From the NCBI RefSeq assembly GCF_028606985.1, contig NZ_CP117416.1:968001-1032000 (forward strand): DNA of 64,000 bases, given 5' to 3'. Below the pieces are notes generated by a model, which worked only from the letters and a program-made list of their open reading frames with translations, did no database searches and was not told the origin of the DNA. Position numbers and translations under genes: made by a program. The DNA is from Paenibacillus kyungheensis. Lineage in GTDB: Bacteria; Bacillota; Bacilli; Paenibacillales; Paenibacillaceae. Shown here piece by piece: positions 55,094 through 63,233 of the stretch. Each line of letters begins with the position of its first letter. Position 1 is the first letter of the stretch.

Positions 55094-55972
55094 ATGAAAA
55101 AATGGATGGTTGTACTTGTCGTTTTGTTAGGTATTGCATTGTTAGTCACTCGCTATTTGCCGGATTCTTTCGATTACAAAATAGGTCGAGGATTTGCACA
55201 TGACCGGGTGATTGATGGTAAAGACGAGGTGGCAGGTAAAAATGAAATATTAGTCGATGTGAGCAAAAGTCAGATTTACCAAGGAGATTTGTTATTAATT
55301 AATAAAGATTATCCGTTAGTGGATGGGAATGAAGCGCAAGATATTGTTAAGCTTGTTGATTATTCTACTTTTGCAAGCCAGATTGTTTTACTGGATCGAT
55401 CTTTGTCATTGTCTCAAGATGTAGCAGAGCGATTTTTGACTATGGTTAAAGACGCCAATGTAGAAGGAATCGATCATTTTATGGCAAGTAGTGGATATCG
55501 AACGAATCAGGAACAAGATAATTTGTATGATGAGAAAGGATCAGAATACGCGATGCCAGCCGGATATAGCGAACATAATCTAGGGCTTGCGCTGGATGTT
55601 GGTTCTACACAAAGTGGTATTGAGAAATCAGAGGAAGGCGTCTGGCTACGCGACAATGCGTGGAAGTATGGATTCATTCTCCGTTATCCGAAAAACAAAG
55701 AAAAGATTACAAGTATCAAATATGAACCCTGGCATTTCCGTTATATAGGGTTACCTCATAGTGCTATTATGGAAGAACATGATATGGTATTAGAAGAGTA
55801 TTATGAAGCGTTAAGAGATGAACCGTTGTCTATAACGATAGAAGGTCAGCATTATAATGTTCGGTATCATCCTATGCTCAATGATAAAAAAATCGCTGTT
55901 CCGGCTGATGGTGACTATACGATTTCAGGTAATAATGTAGATGGAGTGATTGTTACCGAAAGGCATCGATAA
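55094..55972 (+). CDS. vanY: VanY-type D-alanyl-D-alanine carboxypeptidase, family M15
   Basis: A 292-residue membrane-anchored enzyme. The ATG at 55094 is 8 nt after GGAGG; earlier in-frame starts are not supported. One N-terminal helix (MKKWMVVLVVLLGIALLV) anchors it outside the membrane. The zinc-site motifs are SEHNLGLALDVG near residue 172 and YEPWHFRYIG near 220. It removes the terminal D-alanine from peptidoglycan stem peptides, which can lower vancomycin binding. A VanR/VanS-like regulator and kinase pair follows 135 bp downstream. No vanH, vanA or vanX gene is present, so full glycopeptide resistance is not implied. Confidence 0.9.
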   Translation: MKKWMVVLVVLLGIALLVTRYLPDSFDYKIGRGFAHDRVIDGKDEVAGKNEILVDVSKSQIYQGDLLLINKDYPLVDGNEAQDIVKLVDYSTFASQIVLLDRSLSLSQDVAERFLTMVKDANVEGIDHFMASSGYRTNQEQDNLYDEKGSEYAMPAGYSEHNLGLALDVGSTQSGIEKSEEGVWLRDNAWKYGFILRYPKNKEKITSIKYEPWHFRYIGLPHSAIMEEHDMVLEEYYEALRDEPLSITIEGQHYNVRYHPMLNDKKIAVPADGDYTISGNNVDGVIVTERHR

Positions 55973-56107
55973 TGACCAGATACAGACCAGATTATGCGTG
56001 CTATGCTTACATGAACCATGATGTATAGGTGCTGGGCTAACGATTCTAATCTAGTATAATCAAATTGTGGTAACCTATTATATTTGTTCGGGAGATGTAC
56101 AATCACT

Positions 56108-56800
56108 ATGACGACGATATTAATCGCAGATGATGAAGAAGCCATTGCCGATTTATTGGAATTGCATTTACAAAAAGAAGGATATCAATGTATCAAAGTA
56201 ACCGATGGTGCAGAAGCGGTACGAATCATTTTAACCCGTTCAATTGATCTGGCTATTCTCGATATTATGATGCCCCGTATGGATGGTTATGAAGCAGCAC
56301 GAACGATTAGAGAAACCCATCATATTCCGATTATCTTTTTGAGCGCTAAATCTTCTGATCTTGATAAGATTACAGGTCTAGTGACCGGTGCTGATGATTA
56401 TGTGACCAAACCATTTAATCCGATGGAATTAGTAGCACGGGTTAATGCACAATTGCGACGTGCGAATCAATTTAATACTGCCGGGGGAGCACATAATACG
56501 TCTATTTTGAATACAGGGGTATTGGTCATTAATCCAGAACAACGAACTGTATCTGTCTATGATCAGCCTGTAGAATTAACACCTAAAGAATTTGATATTT
56601 TGTATTTACTTGTGAGTCATCCCAAAAAAGTATTCAGCTCAGAACATATTTTTGAGTCTGTTTGGAAAGAAAGTTATTACGAAGGAAGTAATACAGTGAT
56701 GGTACATATCCGTACATTGCGCAAAAAGCTAGAGGAAGACAAGCTCAAAACTAAATTGATTAAAACTGTCTGGGGCGTGGGGTATACGTATAATGGCTAA
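56108..56800 (+). CDS. OmpR-family response regulator (VanR-like)
   Basis: A 230-residue response regulator starting MTTILIADDEEAIADLLELH, with GGGAGATG upstream. The receiver has its phosphoacceptor Asp in LAILDIMMPRMDGYE near residue 54 and its conserved Lys in YVTKPFNPMELVARV near 103. The winged-helix DNA-binding domain starts near 135 (VELTPKEFDILYLLVSHPKK) and ends VWGVGYTYNG. It overlaps the kinase gene by 8 nt. Placement after a VanY-type gene and the sequence style suggest a VanR-type wall-stress regulator that controls vanY. Confidence 0.88.
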   Translation: MTTILIADDEEAIADLLELHLQKEGYQCIKVTDGAEAVRIILTRSIDLAILDIMMPRMDGYEAARTIRETHHIPIIFLSAKSSDLDKITGLVTGADDYVTKPFNPMELVARVNAQLRRANQFNTAGGAHNTSILNTGVLVINPEQRTVSVYDQPVELTPKEFDILYLLVSHPKKVFSSEHIFESVWKESYYEGSNTVMVHIRTLRKKLEEDKLKTKLIKTVWGVGYTYNG

Positions 56801-57905
56801 GCAGGTTCGAAGTTTTCGTTTTAATATGATGATGTTGTTTGGACTTAGTATGTTATTGTCAGGCATAGTCACCTATATTTTATATCGTTTATTGCAATGG
56901 TTTTATTCTACGACTAAATTTGAAGATTTATGGACAAAATATCGTTATTTTATTCGCGAGATCGGAGATCTAAATTTCTTTTTAATCTTTTTTATTCCAC
57001 TGTCCTTTTTCTTTTTCTTTTTGCTAACCAAAAGATATGCATTGTATTTTAAAGAGATTACAAGCGGAATCCACCAACTGGCGAATGCTGATTTCGATAT
57101 TGATCTCCAGATACAGTCTAAAGACGAATTTGAAGAGATTGCTCGTGATATCAATCTAGCCAGCCACAAATTACAGCAAGCGATGATTCGGGGCGATTTT
57201 GCTGAAAATTCCAAAGAACAATTAGTGCTGAATCTAGCACATGATCTGCGTACACCGCTTACGTCGGTACTTGGTTATTTGGATTTTATTTTAAAAGGAA
57301 AAGACGAACTGACTGAAGAACAAATGATACATTATGCTGGTGTTGCTTATAATAAATCTCAGCGGTTGGAAAAATTGATCGAAGAATTATTTGATATTGC
57401 TCGTATGAATTATGGTACAGTTTCTCTTAAAAAGTCATGGTTAGATGTAAATGAACTTCTACATCAATTGACCGAAGAATTGTACCCTGCGCTGGAAAAA
57501 CAGCATTTAATTAGCCGTATTACAACCACGACATCAATGACCATTTATGCAGATGGAGAACAACTGGCTCGTGCTATCGAAAATCTGCTAACCAATGCTA
57601 TTCGTTATGGGGAAGATGGGCATTATATAGATGTGAATAGTTATCCAGAAGCCGAAGAGATCGTCATTCAGATTATCAATTACGGCAGTCGTATTTTGCC
57701 AGAAGAATTACCTCATATTTTTGAAATGTTATATACCGGAGACAAAGCACGAACTCAGAAAGATGGAGGTTCGGGCATCGGTTTATTTATTGCCAAAAAT
57801 ATTGTAGAGCATCATAAAGGAACCATTACCGTTCAAAGCGATCTTATTCGTACCTGTTTTGAAATTCGTTTACCCCATCAGGCTCAGAATATAGATGTAT
57901 CATAA
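56793..57905 (+). CDS. Membrane sensor histidine kinase (VanS-like)
   Basis: A 370-residue kinase with two transmembrane helices (about 11-32 and 62-80) around a short external loop of about 30 residues, typical of intramembrane or small-loop wall sensors. A HAMP-like linker leads to LVLNLAHDLRTPLTSVLGYL (phosphoacceptor His near residue 150). The ATPase has ENLLTNAIRYGEDG (N box) and DGGSGIGLFIAKNIVEHHKG (G boxes). It overlaps the response-regulator gene by 8 nt. The signal may be an antibiotic or a wall precursor; this is inference from the VanY context. Confidence 0.87.
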   Translation: MAKQVRSFRFNMMMLFGLSMLLSGIVTYILYRLLQWFYSTTKFEDLWTKYRYFIREIGDLNFFLIFFIPLSFFFFFLLTKRYALYFKEITSGIHQLANADFDIDLQIQSKDEFEEIARDINLASHKLQQAMIRGDFAENSKEQLVLNLAHDLRTPLTSVLGYLDFILKGKDELTEEQMIHYAGVAYNKSQRLEKLIEELFDIARMNYGTVSLKKSWLDVNELLHQLTEELYPALEKQHLISRITTTTSMTIYADGEQLARAIENLLTNAIRYGEDGHYIDVNSYPEAEEIVIQIINYGSRILPEELPHIFEMLYTGDKARTQKDGGSGIGLFIAKNIVEHHKGTITVQSDLIRTCFEIRLPHQAQNIDVS

Positions 57906-57972
57906 GAAAAATGTTCTACAGTGGTTAGACGCTTATTGCTTGTGATACCGCTAGATATACAATGTATCGCAA

Positions 57973-58029
57973 TACAAAAGAAGTCACGATTCCTTTGATT
58001 AACCGAAGGAGCAATGACTTCTTTTTTAT
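57973..58029. terminator. Rho-independent terminator
   Basis: AAAAGAAGTCA...GATTCCTT pairs with AAGGAGCAATGACTTCTTTT with small bulges, followed by TTTATT. It ends the two-component operon. Confidence 0.85.
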
Positions 58030-58056
58030 TTGGGCAGTAGCAACTCTAAAAAATAA

Positions 58057-58105
58057 TTGACAATCTGTATTAACTGTACTAATAATAGTAGTACAGTTAA
58101 TACAG
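58057..58105 (+). promoter_or_regulatory. Promoter and long operator of the GntR/ABC operon
   Basis: TTGACA (58057-58062) and TAATAA (58080-58085) are 17 bp apart. CTGTATTAACTGTACT (58065-58080) and AGTACAGTTAATACAG (58090-58105) form a perfect 16-bp inverted repeat with a 9-bp spacer across the promoter. A YtrA-type repressor encoded 15 bp downstream would occlude polymerase here. Confidence 0.78.
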
Positions 58106-58119
58106 AGAGGAGGCTCTTT

Positions 58120-58509
58120 ATGTTCGAATTGGATGTACGTAGTCGGAAGCCAATCTATGAGCAGTTGATGGATAAAATCAAAGAGATGATTATGTATGGC
58201 ATATTGAAGCCTGAAGAACAATTACCTTCAGTGCGTTCACTTTCCACTCAATTAACGGTTAATCCAAATACGATTCAGAAAGCGTATCGGGAATTAGAGC
58301 GAGAAGGCTATATTTATTCTCAGCCAGGTAAAGGAAGCTTTGTTTCACCACAGCAACAACAACCGACCCAGGAACAGCAAGAAGATATGCGCGGGCGATT
58401 ATTAAAATTGTTTGCAGAAGCAATCTATCTCGGATTTACCAGAGAAGACTTAATCAAATTGTATGAACAAGCGATGCAAGAACATGAAAGGGGGCATCAT
58501 CATGATTGA
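58120..58509 (+). CDS. GntR family regulator, YtrA subfamily
   Basis: A 129-residue regulator starting MFELDVRSRKPIYEQLMDKI, with GAGGAGG upstream. The winged helix-turn-helix is LPSVRSLSTQLTVNPNTIQK followed by AYRELEREGYIYSQPGKGSF. It lacks a large effector domain; the short helical C-terminus (about 85-129) is the YtrA dimerisation tail. YtrA-type repressors sit at the head of ABC-transporter operons responding to wall-active antibiotics. It overlaps the ABC ATPase gene by 8 nt, and a long palindrome covers its own promoter, indicating autorepression. Confidence 0.92.
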   Translation: MFELDVRSRKPIYEQLMDKIKEMIMYGILKPEEQLPSVRSLSTQLTVNPNTIQKAYRELEREGYIYSQPGKGSFVSPQQQQPTQEQQEDMRGRLLKLFAEAIYLGFTREDLIKLYEQAMQEHERGHHHD

Positions 58510-59407
58510 AGTTAAAGGACTCACCAAATACTTTGATGGTGAAAAAGCAGTAGATGATTTGTCGTTACACGTACATAAAGGTTCGATTTTTGGATTATTG
58601 GGTTCCAATGGAGCAGGCAAAACCACATTGCTCAAAACAATCGCAGGCATTTACCGCGCAGATCAAGGACAGATTACTTTAGAAGGACAAGCTGTATATG
58701 AGCAACCAGCAATCAAAAATCGAATGATTTTTTTAGCCGATCAACCTTACTTTTTCCCGCAAACTTCTATTAAGCAAATGGCATCTTTTTACCGGTCTGT
58801 TTATCCTCAGTGGAGTCAGGAACGTTTTCAACAGTTAGCTCCAGCATTCGCAAGTATTGATATGAAGCGTAAATTACACCGTTTATCTAAAGGAATGCAG
58901 CGCCAAGCCTCTATGTGGTTAGCTTTGAGTTGTAGACCGGATGTATTGATCTTGGATGAACCAATAGATGGACTAGATCCTGTAATGAGACGACAAGTCA
59001 AAAATCTGTTGTTTCAAGAAAGTGCTGAACGCGAAATGACCGTCATTATTTCGTCGCATAATCTGCGTGAAATCGAAGACCTGTGTGATCATGTAGGCAT
59101 TATGCACAAAGGCAAATTGTTAGTGGAAAAAGAACTGGACGATCTCAAAGCCGATACGCACAAAATACAAGTCGCTTTCCGGGATGAGCGTCATGAACAT
59201 GCCATCTCCAGTCTACTGGATGTGGTGTATAAGGAAGAACGAGGTAGCGTAGGTATTTATATTATCAAAGGCGAGATCGAGCGTATCAAAGAAGTATTCA
59301 ACGTCTACACGCCTTACGTATTTGATATTTTGCCGATGACACTAGAAGAAATCTTTATTTATGAAATGGGGGACGCCGGTTATGATGTTCAACCGATTCT
59401 TCTTTAA
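58502..59407 (+). CDS. ABC transporter ATP-binding protein
   Basis: A 301-residue nucleotide-binding subunit starting MIEVKGLTKYFDGEKAVDDL. Walker A is GLLGSNGAGKTTLLKTIAG near residue 36, the signature is RLSKGMQRQASMWLAL near 132, Walker B is VLILDEPIDGLDP near 155, and the His switch is ISSHNLREIEDL. It overlaps the GntR gene by 8 nt and the permease by 26 nt. The unit is a YtrBCD-like exporter or sensor for wall-active compounds. Confidence 0.93.
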   Translation: MIEVKGLTKYFDGEKAVDDLSLHVHKGSIFGLLGSNGAGKTTLLKTIAGIYRADQGQITLEGQAVYEQPAIKNRMIFLADQPYFFPQTSIKQMASFYRSVYPQWSQERFQQLAPAFASIDMKRKLHRLSKGMQRQASMWLALSCRPDVLILDEPIDGLDPVMRRQVKNLLFQESAEREMTVIISSHNLREIEDLCDHVGIMHKGKLLVEKELDDLKADTHKIQVAFRDERHEHAISSLLDVVYKEERGSVGIYIIKGEIERIKEVFNVYTPYVFDILPMTLEEIFIYEMGDAGYDVQPILL

Positions 59408-61391
59408 TCGAGGGTTATGGAGTCATACCTTAAAGCAAAGTGCTTGGCTTGGAATATTGTATTTCTTAGTTCTTTTGTTATCTATACTCATCTCTTTAAA
59501 TATGCTGAATGATTCGTATAAGAATCAACGTTTTCATTTTGTTGTTAGTTACTTTGCTGAAATAGGCGCTGGTTGGCCCAATGTGGCAATGCTTATTATA
59601 TCCATCCTTATGGGTCTATTGCTAACAAGATATATGCAAAATAAAGCTTCAGTCGATTTTTTTCATAGCCTTCCTTTAAAAAGAGTTCATTTATTAACAA
59701 CTCATTTTGCAGTAGGAGTTATAGCATTAACGATTCCACTATGGATCATGGCTATAATAGCAGCAATATTAAGCAGACAGTTTGAGTATGTTGATTTTAC
59801 AGCCATGCAAGTTTTAGAATGGACGATAGCTACAAATGTGCTTAGCCTTTTGTTATTTAGCCTTACTGTATTTGTAGGCATTTGTATCGGACAAACGATA
59901 TTACAGGGTATAGTTATTGCTATTTTATTAACACTTACTGTAGCTATTCCTAAAGTGTGGAATAAACATTTAGATATTTATTTATTTGGATATTCGTCTC
60001 GGAATCAACAGAACTTGAATGAAGATTGGTCTCCACTTTTCAATATTATGAATGCATCTGCCAAAATAATTACAACATTAGAAACATGTTTATATCTTTT
60101 GATAGCTATTATATTGATCGTATTAAGTTATCTGTTTTATAAAATACGTGCTACTGAAAAGACAACTCATGCTGTCACATTCACATATTTTAATCCTTTA
60201 TTTAGAGTGGGAGTTATGTTTTGTGGTGCCTTATTTGCAGGTGCTTTATCTGTATCGTTTCTGAATGATTGGACACCTATTGCTTATATTGTAGGAGCTA
60301 TTGTAGCTTACACTATAGCAGAAATGATCATACGTAAAAGCTGGAATATATACCATATGAGATTTGCTAAAGGAATGTTAGGTCATGGTGTTGTGGTCGC
60401 TTTGCTTTTGTATATTCCAGTTTCGAATTATGTACATTATGAAGCTGAGATACCAAGTGCAGAAGAGATTGCTGGAGTCTACGAAGGTGGTAATCTTTCT
60501 TATTATTTATTTGAAAATGAAGGATATGTAACGTTTCCAAGAGTCATACGTCCAGGAGTCCTTTCTTCAGATCCTAATTATATTCAGCTTGTTCGTAATC
60601 TCCATATGCAAATTGAACAAATACGTCCTAAAGTTGATAAACTGCAACAATTTACATCAGATTATAAGTCAGTAGATATTGGATATAAGCTAAAAGATGG
60701 AAGCTTAATCGTACGCTCTTACCAAGTACCTTCTAATGCTCCTGAATATCAATATTATCTAGCAAAAATACAACAATCACCATCATATAAGATTGCAGTT
60801 TACAATCTTCCATCTTTAGATCATGTAAGTAAACCGATTGAAATTGTAAACTTGGATCGACAAGAACATAAAATTCAAGTTTCAAATAAAAAAGATATTA
60901 AAGAATTAATTCAATTAATAAAAAAAGAAAAATTGGCAATTGATAATCCAGATGCAAGTTTGCCTAACAGTAGTCTTTATTTTTCAGTTGAATCTGATCT
61001 AATTAGTTATGAGACTTCTCAATCTTATTATTGGGATTCTTCTTATAAGCCTTTAGCTATATGGCTTAAAAAGAAAGGCTATTGGGATCAGATTATTACG
61101 AAACCAACAGACCTAAATGCTATAATTGTCGTTCGTGATAATCGCACAAAAGCAGAGAAAGATACAACAAGCGATCAAAGTTTATTTACAAATGCATACA
61201 ATACAGATAAAGAATTTGTTGCAAAAGATAAAAAAATGATGGGAATATTACTTGATGCTAGTGAAAATATTTTTGACTATAATAATGCTTCTTACTATTT
61301 AAAACTAAAATTTAAAGATGGTACGATAACTTATCGTCATCTAGTTCAATCACAAGTCACATCTGAACTAAGTAAAGTATTACCTGAATAA
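59382..61391 (+). CDS. ABC-2 type permease with large C-terminal domain
   Basis: A 669-residue membrane protein starting MMFNRFFFNRGLWSHTLKQS; GGGGGAC precedes the ATG, which lies inside the ATPase gene. About eight helices span residues 18-345. The C-terminal 320 residues (from about YIPVSNYVHYEAEIPSAEEI) lack transmembrane segments and, by helix count, should lie outside the membrane; they are rich in Tyr, Ser and Lys. This size and layout match Bacillales ABC permeases linked to YtrA regulators. The external domain may bind the ligand or a wall component, which is inference. Confidence 0.8.
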   Translation: MMFNRFFFNRGLWSHTLKQSAWLGILYFLVLLLSILISLNMLNDSYKNQRFHFVVSYFAEIGAGWPNVAMLIISILMGLLLTRYMQNKASVDFFHSLPLKRVHLLTTHFAVGVIALTIPLWIMAIIAAILSRQFEYVDFTAMQVLEWTIATNVLSLLLFSLTVFVGICIGQTILQGIVIAILLTLTVAIPKVWNKHLDIYLFGYSSRNQQNLNEDWSPLFNIMNASAKIITTLETCLYLLIAIILIVLSYLFYKIRATEKTTHAVTFTYFNPLFRVGVMFCGALFAGALSVSFLNDWTPIAYIVGAIVAYTIAEMIIRKSWNIYHMRFAKGMLGHGVVVALLLYIPVSNYVHYEAEIPSAEEIAGVYEGGNLSYYLFENEGYVTFPRVIRPGVLSSDPNYIQLVRNLHMQIEQIRPKVDKLQQFTSDYKSVDIGYKLKDGSLIVRSYQVPSNAPEYQYYLAKIQQSPSYKIAVYNLPSLDHVSKPIEIVNLDRQEHKIQVSNKKDIKELIQLIKKEKLAIDNPDASLPNSSLYFSVESDLISYETSQSYYWDSSYKPLAIWLKKKGYWDQIITKPTDLNAIIVVRDNRTKAEKDTTSDQSLFTNAYNTDKEFVAKDKKMMGILLDASENIFDYNNASYYLKLKFKDGTITYRHLVQSQVTSELSKVLPE

Positions 61392-61402
61392 TTTATTTAT
61401 CT

Positions 61403-61464
61403 AAAGCATCGATATAATCAGATTCAACAGAAATGTTGTTTCCGATTATGTCGATGCTTTTTTA
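61403..61464 (+). terminator. Rho-independent terminator
   Basis: AAAGCATCGA...ATAATC pairs with GATTATGTCGATGCTTTTTT around a roughly 25-nt loop. It ends the GntR/ABC operon. Confidence 0.9.
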
Positions 61465-61614
61465 TTATCAAAGTATTAGGACACAACTATTCAATTACTA
61501 TTTTTTACTTGTCGCGCTAATTAATTTATCTCTTTTTAAACATCTGTTCATATAAAGTTCAAAATCCCTCGATATAATCAACAATGTAAACGTGATGTTA
61601 ACGGAGTGTAAAAC

Positions 61615-61683
61615 ATGGATCTCATGGATAGCAGATCAAGAAGAAAGGGGATGAATAAATGTATTATCCAAATTTGGATTTGA
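61615..61683 (+). CDS. Possible 22-residue leader peptide overlapping the VTC gene
   Basis: ATG at 61615 follows GGAG by 8 nt and opens a short basic peptide, MDLMDSRSRRKGMNKCIIQI plus two residues, ending at TGA 61681-61683. It runs through the ribosome-binding site and first eight codons of the polyphosphate polymerase gene in another frame, so translating it could interfere with that start. It may be a regulatory upstream frame or chance. Confidence 0.35.
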   Translation: MDLMDSRSRRKGMNKCIIQIWI

Positions 61684-62381
61684 AATACCGACATGAACTC
61701 AAGCACTACGTGAATTACCATCAGTATTTTACGATTCGGCAACGGCTACGTCCGCTGATGACACAAGATGCGAATTCCAATGAAGCTGGAGAATATCTGA
61801 TCCGAAGTCTGTATTTTGATGATATCAATAATACGGCACTGCATGAGAAATTAGGCGGTGTGCGAGATCGAGTGAAGTACCGGATTCGTATTTACAATGG
61901 CGAAGATAAAATTATTCATTTTGAAAAGAAAATTAAAATGAACGATTATATTGCCAAAGTCAAAGAATCGATTACCCGTGACATGTATGATGAGATTCTA
62001 AAAGGCAATTATGAAGTGCTCAACTTACCTCACAAACCTTTACTGTATGAGATTTACCATGCGGCTAACAATGTTTTATTGCGTCCACAAGTGATTGTAG
62101 ATTATGTACGGGAAGCTTATACCTCTAAGCTAGGTAATGTCCGTATTACGTTTGATAAATATATGAAAACAGGTCTGAACAATCACGATATATTTGACCC
62201 TAATTTGGCAATGGTCGATGCGATTGATCATAAATTTTTTGTGCTTGAAGTGAAATTTGATGAATATTTGCCGGATTATATCAAAACAGCATTACAACTC
62301 GAAGGATTAGTTCGTCAATCCAATTCAAAATACGTTATCTGCCGTAAACTCGGTAAAGAAAATTCCTGGGAGGATCAATAA
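61659..62381 (+). CDS. VTC-domain polyphosphate polymerase
   Basis: A 240-residue protein starting MYYPNLDLKYRHELKHYVNY; AAAGGGG precedes the ATG. It folds as a CYTH-like tunnel: RSLYFDDINNTALHEKL, VKYRIRIYNG, FEKKIKMNDYIAKVKESIT and VDAIDHKFFVLEVKFDEYLP are the VTC-domain motifs, with the basic residues that bind ATP and polyphosphate and the acidic residues for metal. It is predicted to polymerise the gamma-phosphate of ATP into polyphosphate. It lies 3 bp before a DUF4956 membrane gene and upstream of CotH, a conserved trio. Confidence 0.9.
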   Translation: MYYPNLDLKYRHELKHYVNYHQYFTIRQRLRPLMTQDANSNEAGEYLIRSLYFDDINNTALHEKLGGVRDRVKYRIRIYNGEDKIIHFEKKIKMNDYIAKVKESITRDMYDEILKGNYEVLNLPHKPLLYEIYHAANNVLLRPQVIVDYVREAYTSKLGNVRITFDKYMKTGLNNHDIFDPNLAMVDAIDHKFFVLEVKFDEYLPDYIKTALQLEGLVRQSNSKYVICRKLGKENSWEDQ

Positions 62382-62384
62382 CAC

Positions 62385-63116
62385 ATGGCAACAACGACAC
62401 CAGTCGCAGCCGCGGCAAATGCAACAACAACTGACGCAACAACCAATTTTTCAGATATTGTCAAAAATTCTGTACTGGAAAGTTTCACTTCTGATATCAG
62501 TATCACTCATATTTTGCTCACGATGGGGATCGCTTTTTTGGTGGGGCTATTTATCTACTTCCTGTACAAACGCGTATTTAGCGGAGTACTGTATTCCAAA
62601 AGCTTCAATATCTCACTGATCGGCATGACGCTAGTGACTTCTATGGTAATTATTGCGATTAACTCGAACTTGATTCTGTCTCTAGGTATGGTTGGTGCAC
62701 TTAGTATTGTTCGTTTTAGAACACCGATTAAAGACCCAACCGATTTAATTTTCTTATTCTGGGCAGCAGCGGCAGGGATTGTTACCGGAGCAGGTTTTTA
62801 TAGTTTGGCGATTATCGGTTCTGTGATTGTAGGTCTGGTGATGTTCTTATTTATCAAAGGATCTTCTTTCGAAACGCCTTATCTATTGGTCGTAAACGCT
62901 CAAGGAGACGATGCAGAGAAACAAGTCAACAGCAAGCTGAACTCACTGGTAAAACGCCACACGGTTAGACAAAAAACAATCACAGCAGACAATATTGAAT
63001 TGACGCTAGAAGTACGTATCAAAAACAATGAGCCTACATTTGTAAATGAAATTTCTAATATTGCAGGTGTAAAAAATGCTGTGTTGATTAGCTACAACGG
63101 TGATTACGTTTCGTAA
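62385..63116 (+). CDS. DUF4956 membrane protein
   Basis: A 243-residue protein. After a Thr/Ala-rich N-terminus, helices lie at about residues 43-63, 73-95, 100-120 and 124-160. LGMVGALSIVRFRTPIKDPTD is the conserved DUF4956 signature. The cytoplasmic C-terminal domain (about 165-243) has an alternating alpha-beta pattern. It follows the VTC gene by 3 bp, so it is part of the same unit and may channel or anchor polyphosphate synthesis at the membrane. The function is inferred from this recurrent gene neighbourhood, not from a catalytic motif. Confidence 0.88.
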   Translation: MATTTPVAAAANATTTDATTNFSDIVKNSVLESFTSDISITHILLTMGIAFLVGLFIYFLYKRVFSGVLYSKSFNISLIGMTLVTSMVIIAINSNLILSLGMVGALSIVRFRTPIKDPTDLIFLFWAAAAGIVTGAGFYSLAIIGSVIVGLVMFLFIKGSSFETPYLLVVNAQGDDAEKQVNSKLNSLVKRHTVRQKTITADNIELTLEVRIKNNEPTFVNEISNIAGVKNAVLISYNGDYVS

Positions 63117-63167
63117 TAGAAGCGAATAGACATGGCTGAAATTGATCGAAATGAAAGCTCATAGAAA

Positions 63168-63212
63168 TCCTTTGCACAAGTCAATATACCGATTTATGCA
63201 AAGGTTTTTTAT
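63168..63212 (+). terminator. Terminator between DUF4956 and CotH genes
   Basis: CCTTTGCA pairs with TGCAAAGG and is followed by TTTTTT, with a 20-nt loop. It lies inside the otherwise co-directional VTC-DUF4956-CotH cluster and probably lowers cotH transcription relative to the first two genes. Confidence 0.75.
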
Positions 63213-63233
63213 TTTAAAATTGGTGGTGATAAA

